Notes under the pieces: model-generated
Told to the model about the DNA's origin: nothing
The model's input: only the letters and a program-made list of their open reading frames with translations
Databases searched by the model: none
Assembly (NCBI RefSeq): GCF_003130405.1
Contig: NZ_QEAS01000015.1
Coordinates: forward strand, 25,290 to 67,366
DNA from: Pararcticibacter amylolyticus
Lineage (GTDB): Bacteria > Bacteroidota > Bacteroidia > Sphingobacteriales > Sphingobacteriaceae
Length of the DNA stretch: 42,077 nt
Direction of reading: 5' to 3'
Made by a program: the position numbers and the translations under genes
Shown here: positions 1 to 9,473 of the stretch, piece by piece
Position numbering within the stretch: the stretch's first letter is position 1
Layout: the number at the start of each line of letters is the position of its first letter

Positions 1-40
1 CGAATGTAAAAAAGGGTGAAGACTTGCAATCATCCTACAA

Positions 41-77
41 AACGGGGACTGACAGACAAACCCTATCAGCCCCCGTT
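41..77 (-). terminator. Stem-loop terminator at the end of the fructan operon
   Basis: Positions 41-52 (AACGGGGACTGA) and 66-77 (TCAGCCCCCGTT) form 12-bp arms with one mismatch around a 13-nt loop. It lies just beyond the stop codon of the last leftward GH32 gene. On the minus strand the stem is followed by a short T run (TTTTG), so it is a plausible but not textbook intrinsic terminator. Confidence 0.55.
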
Positions 78-109
78 AAAATGCTGCCCACACAGAAGTA
101 TCTGGCAAA

Positions 110-1801
110 TCAATGCCAGATACTCTTCAACGCGTAGACTTTTATATCGGAAATGGCAGCGGTGCCGCCACTGGCAGAAAGCGAAAGAGTCCTGTTTTCG
201 GGTTTTATGTTAATATTTACAGGCATGAACAGCAGGCCGTCTCCGGCGAAAACTTCAAGTCCGGTTCTGTCAGCATAAATTATCCACCTTTGCTTTCCTT
301 TTATTAAGGGTGCGGGGGCTGTAACTCCATCAATGGTCAGCTGCTGCTTTTCGGCGTTATAAACCACCGGCACTCCCCGGACATTTAGAGCAACGTCTTT
401 TGCGGTGCCGGGTGCAAACTCAAGTCTTATTTCGGCCAGCTCAATATCAACGGAAGCCAATGGGTTAGCTGAGCCTTTGCCAAGCTTCATTTTACCAAAG
501 GAATAAGTCTTGTCGCGAAGACCTTCAAGCTCCTTAACGGGCATTCTGGTTAGCCTGAGGCCCTGCGCCCTGCTTTCAAGTTTCAACTCGAGGGGAATAC
601 TCATCGACTGATTAAAGTTCATTCCTTCGCGGTCGGTGTTGGTACGCCACCAGCCAATCTCTATCCGCCTGCCTTTTGGTTCATTGCTAAACGTCTGAGC
701 GGCATAGAAGTCGCGCCCCTGCTGCCCCTTAAGCTTTTCAATCTCAGGTTTGAATACTTTTCCATCGAAGGTCCCGATGGCGTACTCGCTGTTCGCTCCG
801 GTTAGGATCCACTTCTTCTCGTTGCTTCCTTCGATTTTCAGTTCAAAGAACTCGGGGCATTCAAAAAGATAGCCGTCTCCCCCAATTCCTCCGTTTACAC
901 TGCTGACTTTAGTCCAGTTCTTCAGGTTGGGAGAGGTGAGGAACTGAATGCTGTGCTGCCCTTTATCACGTTCAACATAAAGCACCATTACCCATTGTTT
1001 TGAGGGTTCGTGCCATATTACCTTGGGGTCGCGGTTGTCCTTGTTAATCCGGGGCAGAACCGGCTTGTCGAGTTTTTGAAACGTACGGCCGTCTGTGCTC
1101 CAGGCCAGGCACTGCGCCCAGGATCTGGCTCCGGTATAAAATGCTACCATCGCAGGTTTTCCGGGACTTCCTAATCCACTGGTGTTCTTTTCATCGATCA
1201 CCGCACCTCCGCTGAACATGGGCCCGGACTGATCAGGATGCAATGCGTCTCCTACTTCTTCCCAATGAAGGAGGTCTTTACTGACAGCATGCCCCCAGGT
1301 CATATTCCCCCATCCGCGGCCATACGGGTTATGCTGAAAGAAGAGATGGTATTCGCCATTGTAATAGACCATTCCATTAGGGTCGTTTGTCCAGCCTCTT
1401 TTAGGTGAAAAATGAAACTGGCCCCTGAACTTCTCCTTATACAGGTTGCTGTCGTCGCCATCGGTATCACTTTGAGCAACCGCATTGAATACGCGTGATC
1501 CCTGCTTAATCTTGTCCACTCTTAATTCAACCTGCTTACCCTTCCATTGCGAGATATCCAGATAAGCCAGCCAGTCCGGCGTATCCTCCGCGAGTTCTAT
1601 ATCAAAAAAACGGGTATTAACCCCATCTACCCAAAGCTCTATGTTCCGTTTGGGTGCCCCATTTTTTACAGGCAGAACAAGGAAGTTCTTTTCGGCTGTA
1701 AAATAATTACTGTAGTTTACCTCGGCCGGCGCGTTACTTTGCTGTCCCCATGCGGTGATGGATAATAAAGTGAGAAAGAAAATGCCTGATACTATCTTCA
1801 T
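110..1801 (-). CDS. GH32 beta-fructosidase (exo-levanase/inulinase/invertase type), canonical
   Basis: A secreted glycoside hydrolase family 32 enzyme that releases fructose from fructans or sucrose. The start at 1801 gives 563 residues with a clean signal peptide ending near AWG-QQ; an upstream ATG at 1840 would add 13 residues. Residues ~30-110 form an extra N-terminal beta-rich region like the one found in Bacteroidota GH32 proteins (DUF4980-like, from memory). The five-blade propeller begins with WTNDPNG (nucleophile D140). It carries QHNP, the RDP motif (D258, transition-state stabiliser) and FECP (E314, acid/base), so the catalytic triad is complete. A C-terminal beta-sandwich follows. 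It is the last gene of the operon. Chain-end versus internal attack and levan versus inulin preference cannot be read from the sequence. Confidence 0.93.
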   Translation of the reverse strand: MKIVSGIFFLTLLSITAWGQQSNAPAEVNYSNYFTAEKNFLVLPVKNGAPKRNIELWVDGVNTRFFDIELAEDTPDWLAYLDISQWKGKQVELRVDKIKQGSRVFNAVAQSDTDGDDSNLYKEKFRGQFHFSPKRGWTNDPNGMVYYNGEYHLFFQHNPYGRGWGNMTWGHAVSKDLLHWEEVGDALHPDQSGPMFSGGAVIDEKNTSGLGSPGKPAMVAFYTGARSWAQCLAWSTDGRTFQKLDKPVLPRINKDNRDPKVIWHEPSKQWVMVLYVERDKGQHSIQFLTSPNLKNWTKVSSVNGGIGGDGYLFECPEFFELKIEGSNEKKWILTGANSEYAIGTFDGKVFKPEIEKLKGQQGRDFYAAQTFSNEPKGRRIEIGWWRTNTDREGMNFNQSMSIPLELKLESRAQGLRLTRMPVKELEGLRDKTYSFGKMKLGKGSANPLASVDIELAEIRLEFAPGTAKDVALNVRGVPVVYNAEKQQLTIDGVTAPAPLIKGKQRWIIYADRTGLEVFAGDGLLFMPVNINIKPENRTLSLSASGGTAAISDIKVYALKSIWH

Positions 1802-1876
1802 GAAGTTTGATTTAAAAAAATGCAATAATCTGTTTACCATCCCTTATTCTGCTGATACAACTTGTTTCTGAAGGTT

Positions 1877-3400
1877 TTACCAAATCGATTTCATAGGGGC
1901 AAGGACCAGTCGTTTTACCACTGTTTCTTTGTTTACTTTAATGATCAGTTGCTGATAGGGTTTCGCCGGAAAAAATAAACTTGTCATTACAGTCAGTCCC
2001 TGATCGGCAAACAGCTCAACGGAAGAAGCGTCGACAACTAACTTCAGGTCACCTGAAGAGGCTGCGGTAAGCCGCGGCGCATAGGCGATGCCCGCGAAGC
2101 CCGGGTTAAAGCCGGATAAGCCTGCGTGGGTGCGGTCAATGAAATACCTGTCTTCGGCTTTATTGTATCCCAAAATCAGCTTTTCGCCCTGGTCATTAAA
2201 CATCTCTATGGAATAGGAATCGATCTTATCCAGCTTGAATTCCAAAGTATACTGACCGGGTAACTTTATATGGTTGGTAACCTTGAGGCTCCCTGTCTTC
2301 GCGATTTCTGAACTGGCGATTGCAACAGGTTTTCCGGCAAGTTTATTCAGCTCGGGTGAAGGATGTGACGTAAGAAGTATCTGCCCCTTTATATTTACGA
2401 GGCCGAGGTCCCTGGGTACGGTCGCCGAATTACGCCAGGTATCGGTAGGAACCTCGTTGGCGTAGTTCCAGTTGCTCATCCATCCAAGAAAAATCTTTCT
2501 TGAACCGGTATTCGACCAGGTAATTCCTGCATAGTTGTCCGGACCGTAATCTATCCAGCGGGTCTGCTGCTGATCCGACTTAAATGTGTGCCCGTCGAAC
2601 TGCCCTATGAAATACTGGGTTGCAGAGCCCCCATTCGGGCCTCCGGGATTAATGCTGACGAGCAGTACCCAATATGTTTTACCATTTAACGCCAAAGGGA
2701 ACAGATCGGGGCATTCCCATACTCCTCCGTGTGCTCCGCGCTGTTCGCCAAATTCGCTTTCTTTTTTCCAGTTCTTCAGGTCAGGAGAGGAATAAAATGT
2801 GATCCTGTCTTTGGTGGCCAGAGTCATGATCCACTTTTTACCTGCTGCAAACCACATCACCTTAGGGTCCCTGAAATCGCGGATACCCGGGTTTTTCACG
2901 ACAGGGTTACCGGCGTATTTCGTCCAGGTGTTGCCATTGTCCACACTGTAGGCAATGCTTTGGTTCTGGAAGTTTTCTTTCCCTTCTTTCTCTCCTTTAG
3001 GGTCGTGATGGGTGAAGATGGCCACCAGGGGAACCTGTCCTTTTTTTCCGAAGCCGGAGGTGTTGTTGACATCGGCAACGGCGCTTCCCGAAAAAATATA
3101 ACCTAAACTGTCGGGATACAAGGCTATGGGCTTTTGCTGCCAGTGGACGAGATCTTTACTGGTGGCATGTCCCCAGTGCATCGGCCCCCAGGTAGTCCCG
3201 CCGGGAAAATGCTGATAAAACAAGTGATAGGTGCCCTGAAAATATACCATCCCGTTGGGGTCATTCATCCATTTAGCGGCTGGTGAAAAATGGAGCTGGG
3301 GACGGTGGTGTTCGTTATACTTCAGATTTGTCTGCTGTGCTCTTGAGCTTATAATACAGAGCAAGCAGCATAAGCATGAAAGGACTTTTTTTAAATTCAT
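1877..3400 (-). CDS. GH32 beta-fructosidase, canonical
   Basis: A 507-residue secreted GH32 enzyme. The Cys-rich signal peptide ends near SRA-QQ. The catalytic set is complete: WMNDPNG (D47), QHFP with WGPMHWGHA, FRDP (D178) and WECP (E229), followed by a C-terminal beta-sandwich. Length and motif order match typical bacterial levanases/invertases with no extra domain. It lies 25 bp after the 666-residue GH32 variant and 75 bp before the last GH32 gene, all leftward, so it is probably co-transcribed. This and the last gene are the two proteins in the locus for which standard fructosidase activity is confidently expected. The predicted location is the periplasm. Confidence 0.95.
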   Translation of the reverse strand: MNLKKVLSCLCCLLCIISSRAQQTNLKYNEHHRPQLHFSPAAKWMNDPNGMVYFQGTYHLFYQHFPGGTTWGPMHWGHATSKDLVHWQQKPIALYPDSLGYIFSGSAVADVNNTSGFGKKGQVPLVAIFTHHDPKGEKEGKENFQNQSIAYSVDNGNTWTKYAGNPVVKNPGIRDFRDPKVMWFAAGKKWIMTLATKDRITFYSSPDLKNWKKESEFGEQRGAHGGVWECPDLFPLALNGKTYWVLLVSINPGGPNGGSATQYFIGQFDGHTFKSDQQQTRWIDYGPDNYAGITWSNTGSRKIFLGWMSNWNYANEVPTDTWRNSATVPRDLGLVNIKGQILLTSHPSPELNKLAGKPVAIASSEIAKTGSLKVTNHIKLPGQYTLEFKLDKIDSYSIEMFNDQGEKLILGYNKAEDRYFIDRTHAGLSGFNPGFAGIAYAPRLTAASSGDLKLVVDASSVELFADQGLTVMTSLFFPAKPYQQLIIKVNKETVVKRLVLAPMKSIW

Positions 3401-3425
3401 AACAATTTATTTAAGTGGCGTGTTG

Positions 3426-5426
3426 TTATTCCTCATTCTGCCATATTCCATTAAGTGGCCAGATAGTTAATTTCTGTATTTTTACCTTTCCTGTTGGGGC
3501 CCTCCAACTTATCTCTGTAGCGTCGGACCCGGGAAATAACTGACAGGTTAGGTTCGCCTCACCGTCATTTGCAAAAACTTCGATGGAAGACTGATCAATC
3601 AGAATATGTAATTTTAAAAGACCTGATTTCAACTTAACAGGGGCGGAATAAAATCCGGGAAATGAAGGACTAAAACTTACGTCTCCTGACTTACTGCGAT
3701 CGACACTTAATATCCCTTCGTCGGCATTATAACTGACGATCGTTTTATTTTCTTTCTTCCCGCATAGTCCTAATTCAAATTTACCATTTTCCGGCAGTTC
3801 TATTTCCGCGACCATTTCGTACACATTCGCCGGAATACGCTGATCCAGCATGGTACTTCTATTACTGACCTGCAGATTTTCCCGATGTATTGCATCGCGA
3901 CGTAATATCTCTATTTCCCTGACAAGGTTTTGTCTTATCCTGAACCCTTCAGATGTATTTACTAACTTTAACTCACGCGGGAAAGTGTGTCCCCCTTTCC
4001 ATGGCATAGAGGGCACTTTTGTGGCATACAGCCAACTGCCCAACCACGCAACGGAAATCCTGCGGTTGTCCTGGGCTGGTCCGTTAACCCACGATCTTAC
4101 TGCATAAAAATCGGGGCCGTAGTCAAGCCAGAATGCATTCTCCCGGCTTTTCCGTGCAAGTTTATCAGCCAGCATAACGTGGTCGATCATGATATGACCA
4201 AACGGGCCTGTTTCGTTATCGACTATTTCAAGTCTTGCTTTCCGCCCTTTCCATGATGACACGTCCCATCCGGTCCAATAGAGCGCTTCTGTCTCCGTTC
4301 CGGTTTGTGTCCTTACAACTTTATTGTCTATTATAAGATTGACACATGCTGTCGAGGGGTGCAAACCTCCTCCAATCAGAAAATTCAGAAAGGGACGGTC
4401 AATCAGGAATTCCGGCGAAGTCAATTTACCAGTCCCCTTATCTCCCGGATAAAAGCTGTTGATCAGGTGTCTTCCCGCATATCCCAGGACTGCATTCTGA
4501 TAGGGAAGCGGTCCGCTGGCCGGTGATGCGGAAAAAGCTCCACCTTCTTTTTTCCAATCTGCTAATCCTTCTTCAAAATCAAAGATCACCTTGCCTTCAG
4601 GTAATTCAATACCTGATGTTTTCATGAACTCAGCATCAGCAGTAAACGCCCTGCCATCAAAATCTCCTATGAAATACTGGCCTCCGATTGGTTGAACACT
4701 TACTTCGAGTACCCACTTAGATACTCCGGTGGAATCCCTGACCTGAAGGGGAAAGAAATCGGGACATTCCCAAACACCGTTAACCGCACCAAACGGTCCA
4801 AAGTCGCTTAAGAATTGCCATTCTTTAAGATTGGCGGAGGAGTAAAACCGTATTTTCCTTTCGGCTGCCAGTGCGACAACCATCACCCATTTCTTTTCGG
4901 GTGCAAACCAGAACACCTGCGGATCCCGGAATTCTGTTGAGTTTATATCTATCACTGGGTTGCCTTTATAATTGGTCCATGTTTTGCCACTATCCGTGGA
5001 GTAGGCTATATTTTGAAACTGACGCCCGTCTTTCCGCCGCAAGCCCGAGTAGATGGCAACCATGGGAGGTTCTCCATTTACTCCAAAACCGCTGGTGTTA
5101 AAGCTGTCAATTAGTGCAGAACCGGACATTTCGGCAACCGAATCTGTGCTCAAGCTCTGTGCCCTCCCTAATTTCCAATGCACCAGATCTTTGCTCAGAG
5201 CGATTCCTTTGTTGACCTGATATTCGCCATCTACGTAAACAAGCGCAGTAGGATCAAATAACGGACCACGCGGCGGGGTCAGATGGTATTGCGGCCTATA
5301 TTTTTCGTGGTAAGTGACTTCCGCTGACGGATATTTGGGTGTGGTTTGCTGTGAATATCCACAGGACACAGCAAGCATGACTGTCGCACTCGTTAGTTCT
5401 GCAAGAATTATGTTGAATCGTTTCAT
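3426..5426 (-). CDS. Divergent GH32 protein with inserted CBM-like domain and a shortened first blade
   Basis: A 666-residue secreted protein, possibly a lipoprotein (AVSC, C22). The GH32 fold is clear from EFRDP (D168) and WECP (E220), but the start of the propeller is unusual. WMNDPNG is replaced by LFDPTAL, which keeps an Asp (D58). About 15 residues that normally hold the QHNP and WGxMHWGHA motifs are absent: the chain goes from DGEYQ almost directly to ALSKDLVHW. Residues ~277-425 are an inserted beta-sandwich (FDFEEG, IGGGLHPST, FGHIMID) like that in some Bacteroidota and planctomycete GH32 proteins; the propeller then resumes at WLDYGPD. It may have altered specificity or be a fructan-binding protein. 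It sits 18 bp after the LamG-GH32 gene. A fructan locus context is certain; activity is not. Confidence 0.85.
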   Translation of the reverse strand: MKRFNIILAELTSATVMLAVSCGYSQQTTPKYPSAEVTYHEKYRPQYHLTPPRGPLFDPTALVYVDGEYQVNKGIALSKDLVHWKLGRAQSLSTDSVAEMSGSALIDSFNTSGFGVNGEPPMVAIYSGLRRKDGRQFQNIAYSTDSGKTWTNYKGNPVIDINSTEFRDPQVFWFAPEKKWVMVVALAAERKIRFYSSANLKEWQFLSDFGPFGAVNGVWECPDFFPLQVRDSTGVSKWVLEVSVQPIGGQYFIGDFDGRAFTADAEFMKTSGIELPEGKVIFDFEEGLADWKKEGGAFSASPASGPLPYQNAVLGYAGRHLINSFYPGDKGTGKLTSPEFLIDRPFLNFLIGGGLHPSTACVNLIIDNKVVRTQTGTETEALYWTGWDVSSWKGRKARLEIVDNETGPFGHIMIDHVMLADKLARKSRENAFWLDYGPDFYAVRSWVNGPAQDNRRISVAWLGSWLYATKVPSMPWKGGHTFPRELKLVNTSEGFRIRQNLVREIEILRRDAIHRENLQVSNRSTMLDQRIPANVYEMVAEIELPENGKFELGLCGKKENKTIVSYNADEGILSVDRSKSGDVSFSPSFPGFYSAPVKLKSGLLKLHILIDQSSIEVFANDGEANLTCQLFPGSDATEISWRAPTGKVKIQKLTIWPLNGIWQNEE

Positions 5427-5444
5427 CGTCGTTATTTTAACTGA

Positions 5445-7616
5445 CTAGAATGCCGTTTGGTTATTGCTGCTTTTTAGCATCCATACTTTGGCCTCCGATA
5501 ACTGAATGCTCCCACCTCTGGAAAACAGCTCTACGCGGTTGCTTTCAGCCTTTGAAGGAAATATCCTGGTTGTAAAAGCATCCTGATTGTTGATGAATCC
5601 TTCTATAACAGACCCGTCTATAAACAGGTGCAGATTTATTTTCTGGCCGGGTGTAACAGTAAAGCCTCCTGTACGAACCTGGAGCGGAACATATTTCCGA
5701 AGGCTCGAATGCGTTTGATCAACCACTAAAAGACGCTTGTCGACATCGAAATATATCTTGCTGACCTCGTTCCCTTCTGCATCTTTTCCGAGGAGTAGGC
5801 CAAATTGCTTTGCATCTGCCGGTGTAATATCTACACTGATCTCAACCTGGTGGTTATCCCTGGTCAGCAATAAAGTTGATGTCGTGTCAATGGTTGTTTG
5901 AGGGAATTCTGTTACCGATGATCTTAACCCGGATAATGCCGGATGTGGCGATTGCTTGATTCTGCCGTTATCAAGAGTCCAAACTCTCGGAATACTGTAT
6001 AAGTGAGTCCATCCTCTGCTGAAGGTTTCTTGTGCACTGGTTTCATCGGGAATAATGGCAATGGCGGTGGTATTGCCCATAGCGTCTATAGCAACTGAAG
6101 GCGACAACAGCCGGTTGATGACTTCCAGTCGCTTTGGCGCCGGATCGTCAGGGACGAACTTTTCGCGGGTGAAGTCGCCTGTCCAGTACATGGCAACCGC
6201 AGGCTTTCGCCTTTCGGGTACCTTATTCACGAGCAGGACGTATTTATTTCCCATTTTCCAGAACAGGGGCATTTCCCAGAACACGCCCGAATCATCACAC
6301 TCCGGATCACCGGTAAACAGCGGATGGAGGTACGTCCAATTTTTTAAATCGGTTGATTTATAAAGTAAGATGGTTCCTTTCTGAATACCATTTTCCTCAA
6401 GGCCGAAACCAACGCCCATATACCAGGTTTCTTCATGTTTCCATACGATCGGGTCGTGAAAATCCGTTCGGCTGAATTGTCCCGGATTGCCTTTTATTAC
6501 CGGGTTGCCGGAGTATTTATGCCAGCCATTGAGGCTGTCATCATCAGGGTATGCAGCACTGATATTCATACCCTTATCGCCGCCTGCTGAATAAAATATT
6601 ACGGGATGACCGGTGTCGTCAGTAATAACACAGCCTGACCATATACCGTTTTGATCATAGCCTGGCTGAGGTGTAAGAACAGGCTTATGTTCGGTCCACT
6701 GAATGAGATCGGGGCTGCTGAAATGTCCCCAGTTTATTTGTCCCAGAAATAAGTTTGCTCCATTTTTCTGATTGAATACATGATATTTCCCTTTGTAGAA
6801 AATCAGCGCATGAGTTTCATTCGTCCAGTTCGCGGCAGGCAAAAGGTGATAGCGCGGCCGGGTAAAATCATTTTTAAATCGTTCCTGAGGAATTGCAAGT
6901 ATGGCTTTTTGATGCTTACGGCGATCGTTAAGCCTGGTAATTTCTGTCTTATTCAGCTCGTCAGGAGAGGCAACAAGTTCATCAATGATGCCGTTGATTG
7001 CTGTCACCGGAAAAACTCCGACACTTTTTTCCCTCCAGTCACGGCCAATTAAGACAGTATCGGCACCTGCATAAACCGGATTTGTGGTAATGTCAATTGC
7101 AACTACAGATTTGCCATTGAGAAGTAATTCCACTTCCCTGCTGGTGAGATTGAGCGCGACATTGATCCATTTAAATTTTTCAATAGTCACATTCGAACCA
7201 TAATAGTTTACCCTATCATTCTTACTGACTCCCAGTATGGGTTGCCCGAAACGGTCAACACATGCCGAAATCCAGAACTGTCCGTTCCCCAACGCAAAAA
7301 AGCCGGCAGTGTCTGTTGGATAGGTTTCGAGGGCGAATTCTGCCTGCAGGCTGCGCAGATGCGAATCCCCAACCTTACCGGAAAGCCAGGTGGAGTATCC
7401 ATCTGTCCTCAGGCCTTTACCCTTAAAACCATTCACTAACTCTGGTCTACTCCGGTTACTGGTAATATGCAGCTCTATGGAGCCTGGCCTCCTTGTTTCA
7501 GCCTGTAAAGACTCATCTTCAAAATGCCAGGTACTCTGACCATTTGCAGCTCTTGTCTGGCTAAAAAGAAATACAAGTGAAATAATGGTTGTGAGAAGGT
7601 ATCTATAACGGATCAT
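5445..7616 (-). CDS. LamG-like domain plus GH32 with nonstandard nucleophile motif
   Basis: 723 residues from the start at 7616; an ATG at 7634 would add six. The signal peptide ends near TRA-ANG. Residues ~30-220 look like a concanavalin/LamG-type beta-sandwich (FFALGNGQF, FKWINVALN, NGIIDELVAS). The C-terminal two thirds are GH32-like: NWGHFSSPDL, FHDPIVW (D388) and FWEMPLF (E448). Where family members have N-D-P-N-G this protein has N-E-T-H-A, so the nucleophile Asp is replaced by Glu (E267), and the usual Cys after the acid/base Glu is Met. It is the first GH32 gene after susD, separated by a hairpin. It could be an enzyme with altered chemistry or substrate, or a binding protein. Family assignment is firm and function is open. 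Confidence 0.85.
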   Translation of the reverse strand: MIRYRYLLTTIISLVFLFSQTRAANGQSTWHFEDESLQAETRRPGSIELHITSNRSRPELVNGFKGKGLRTDGYSTWLSGKVGDSHLRSLQAEFALETYPTDTAGFFALGNGQFWISACVDRFGQPILGVSKNDRVNYYGSNVTIEKFKWINVALNLTSREVELLLNGKSVVAIDITTNPVYAGADTVLIGRDWREKSVGVFPVTAINGIIDELVASPDELNKTEITRLNDRRKHQKAILAIPQERFKNDFTRPRYHLLPAANWTNETHALIFYKGKYHVFNQKNGANLFLGQINWGHFSSPDLIQWTEHKPVLTPQPGYDQNGIWSGCVITDDTGHPVIFYSAGGDKGMNISAAYPDDDSLNGWHKYSGNPVIKGNPGQFSRTDFHDPIVWKHEETWYMGVGFGLEENGIQKGTILLYKSTDLKNWTYLHPLFTGDPECDDSGVFWEMPLFWKMGNKYVLLVNKVPERRKPAVAMYWTGDFTREKFVPDDPAPKRLEVINRLLSPSVAIDAMGNTTAIAIIPDETSAQETFSRGWTHLYSIPRVWTLDNGRIKQSPHPALSGLRSSVTEFPQTTIDTTSTLLLTRDNHQVEISVDITPADAKQFGLLLGKDAEGNEVSKIYFDVDKRLLVVDQTHSSLRKYVPLQVRTGGFTVTPGQKINLHLFIDGSVIEGFINNQDAFTTRIFPSKAESNRVELFSRGGSIQLSEAKVWMLKSSNNQTAF

Positions 7617-7657
7617 ATCAGAATTTTTAATCATGTCAACAATTCCTTTAAAAGAGG

Positions 7658-7682
7658 GCAGAATGCTAACCGCGCATTCTGC
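7658..7682 (-). other. Perfect inverted repeat between susD and the GH32 genes
   Basis: GCAGAATGC at 7658-7666 and GCATTCTGC at 7674-7682 are perfect 9-bp arms with a 7-nt loop. On the transcribed strand the hairpin is followed by CCCTCTTTT. It lies in the 83-bp gap after susD. It may act as a partial terminator or an mRNA-stabilising hairpin that keeps susCD transcripts more abundant than those of the downstream hydrolases. Confidence 0.6.
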
Positions 7683-7699
7683 TTCCAGGGATTATCCCA

Positions 7700-9445
7700 T
7701 TATAGATACCCAGGATTTTGTTTATACAGACCTCCCGAAAAATTTATCTGAGCTTGAGGTATTGGAAAATACTCGTCACGCCCTTTTATAAATTTTGCAT
7801 TTTGCAGGTAGGTTCTCAGGTTCTTTTCCTTTGCAAAGTACTCCTCGTTTAGCACCCGTTCTGCAATTCCCCATCTGATAAGATCAAAAAAGCGTTCCCC
7901 CTCCATTGCAAACTCGAGCTTTCTTTCAAACCGCAAAGCTTTTCGTGCATAATCCTGGGTCCAGTTACAATTTACTCCCGGCTGATAGGTCGCAATTGTA
8001 TATCTCGCAGCATAGTCAGTAGAGCTGGTATTGTTCCATGCCAGAACATACTTACTGTTCCCGGCACGGGTCCTGGTCTCATTTATCAGCGAAACGGCTT
8101 CCACCTGACGACCTAACTCTATCAATGCTTCTGCTTTCCATAATAAAAGGTCAGGATAGCGGATGATGCAAAAGTTGAGTGCTGAACCGCCCCAGGGAAA
8201 ACCTTTTACCATGGAAGGAGATTCTGGAGATACTAATGCTTTTTTATTGGCGTAATACCCGTAAGTTGCCGGTTCACGGGCCCAGTCCGCACCATACGGC
8301 GCCGCTGCATAGTTTTTCCAGCGTATTCCGATCCGGCCAACGGTAAAGTCGAGTCGGGGATCTACATTGTTATTAAGACCGTCCCCGACAGTCATGATAT
8401 TACTGTTATTATAGCTGTCAAATAACGGCAATCCATTTGCGTCAGTTTTATAAGAGTTGACCAGATTCTGGCTGGGTTGAAAAAAGCCATCACCGCTATA
8501 AGCCGGGCCACGCGGCGCATTCAATAAATTGCTCCAGTTAATCCTGCCTTGGGCAGTGCCATCATTTATGGAATACTGAACGGCGAATACCGATTCTCTG
8601 CTGTTGTCATATTCGGCCTGCGAAAGTTGCTGGAAGTCGGATAACAAATGGTAACCTCCGTTGGCGATAACATCATCACAAAGGCTGATTACCTTGTTCA
8701 GCAATGTTTGGTCAACGCCAGCAAGCGTATTATCTGCATTTTGCTTATAGGCACGATACAAGGTCACCTTTGCCTCGTAGGCTTTAGCTGCATACTTGGT
8801 CGCGCGACCGGGTTCGGGCTGAGTGGCCGGTAATAATTCTGCGGCAGCAGCAAATTCTGCGGCAATTTTTTCCAGGATCTGATCCCTGGTAAACTCAATA
8901 TTTGAAATTTTAATATAATCCTTCGTAGCAACATTTTCATCGAAATATGGGATTTTGTTAAACAGCCTGCTTAGTTCGAAGAAAAAATGCGCGCGCAAGA
9001 ATCTCATTTCTCCCAGTCGGATGTTTTTCAGAGGCACTTGTTGTTCGGTCACCGCATTCAGCCTCCTTATAGCATTATTAGCACGCTGAACACTGATGTA
9101 GAGATTGAACCATTTACGATCCAGCAATCCGTTTGTTGCATACACCCCGTTAAAGGTTTCAAAAGCATTAAATTCGCCTATGTCTCCAATGCCGCCACCC
9201 CCTTTATAAGCAGTTTCTGCACGTACGTCCCCGTAAACCCAGTTAGTTGTCGGGGATAGAAAAGTTCCGTCATTCCCTTCCGGACCTGCCAGTGCCGCAT
9301 AAGCAGAAACACATAGCGATTCGATGCCGTCGGGCGTATTGAGCAGTTCGTCGCTCAGTTTTCCTTTAGGCTTAGTATCTAAAAAATCGTTTTTACAAGC
9401 GGTGCCAAACAGCAGCAACCCCAGTAATACACAGATATATTTCAT
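7700..9445 (-). CDS. SusD/RagB-family outer-membrane fructan-binding lipoprotein
   Basis: A 581-residue lipoprotein (GTAC, C17 acylated) of the SusD family. It is the surface lid that captures glycans for the partner SusC channel. The N-terminal half carries the helical TPR-like repeats (RANNAIRRLN, GEMRFLRAHFFFELSRLFNKIPY). The C-terminal part has the usual RYPDLLLWKAEALIELG and a late RFFDLIRWG segment before the closing FPIPQ-type motif (YFPIPQAQINF). It lies 28 bp after susC and before four GH32-related genes, so a fructan ligand is inferred from context. No separate SusE/F-like surface glycan-binding protein is present in this locus. Confidence 0.95.
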   Translation of the reverse strand: MKYICVLLGLLLFGTACKNDFLDTKPKGKLSDELLNTPDGIESLCVSAYAALAGPEGNDGTFLSPTTNWVYGDVRAETAYKGGGGIGDIGEFNAFETFNGVYATNGLLDRKWFNLYISVQRANNAIRRLNAVTEQQVPLKNIRLGEMRFLRAHFFFELSRLFNKIPYFDENVATKDYIKISNIEFTRDQILEKIAAEFAAAAELLPATQPEPGRATKYAAKAYEAKVTLYRAYKQNADNTLAGVDQTLLNKVISLCDDVIANGGYHLLSDFQQLSQAEYDNSRESVFAVQYSINDGTAQGRINWSNLLNAPRGPAYSGDGFFQPSQNLVNSYKTDANGLPLFDSYNNSNIMTVGDGLNNNVDPRLDFTVGRIGIRWKNYAAAPYGADWAREPATYGYYANKKALVSPESPSMVKGFPWGGSALNFCIIRYPDLLLWKAEALIELGRQVEAVSLINETRTRAGNSKYVLAWNNTSSTDYAARYTIATYQPGVNCNWTQDYARKALRFERKLEFAMEGERFFDLIRWGIAERVLNEEYFAKEKNLRTYLQNAKFIKGRDEYFPIPQAQINFSGGLYKQNPGYL

Positions 9446-9473
9446 AACTTATATATTTATAATTTGGTTATAA

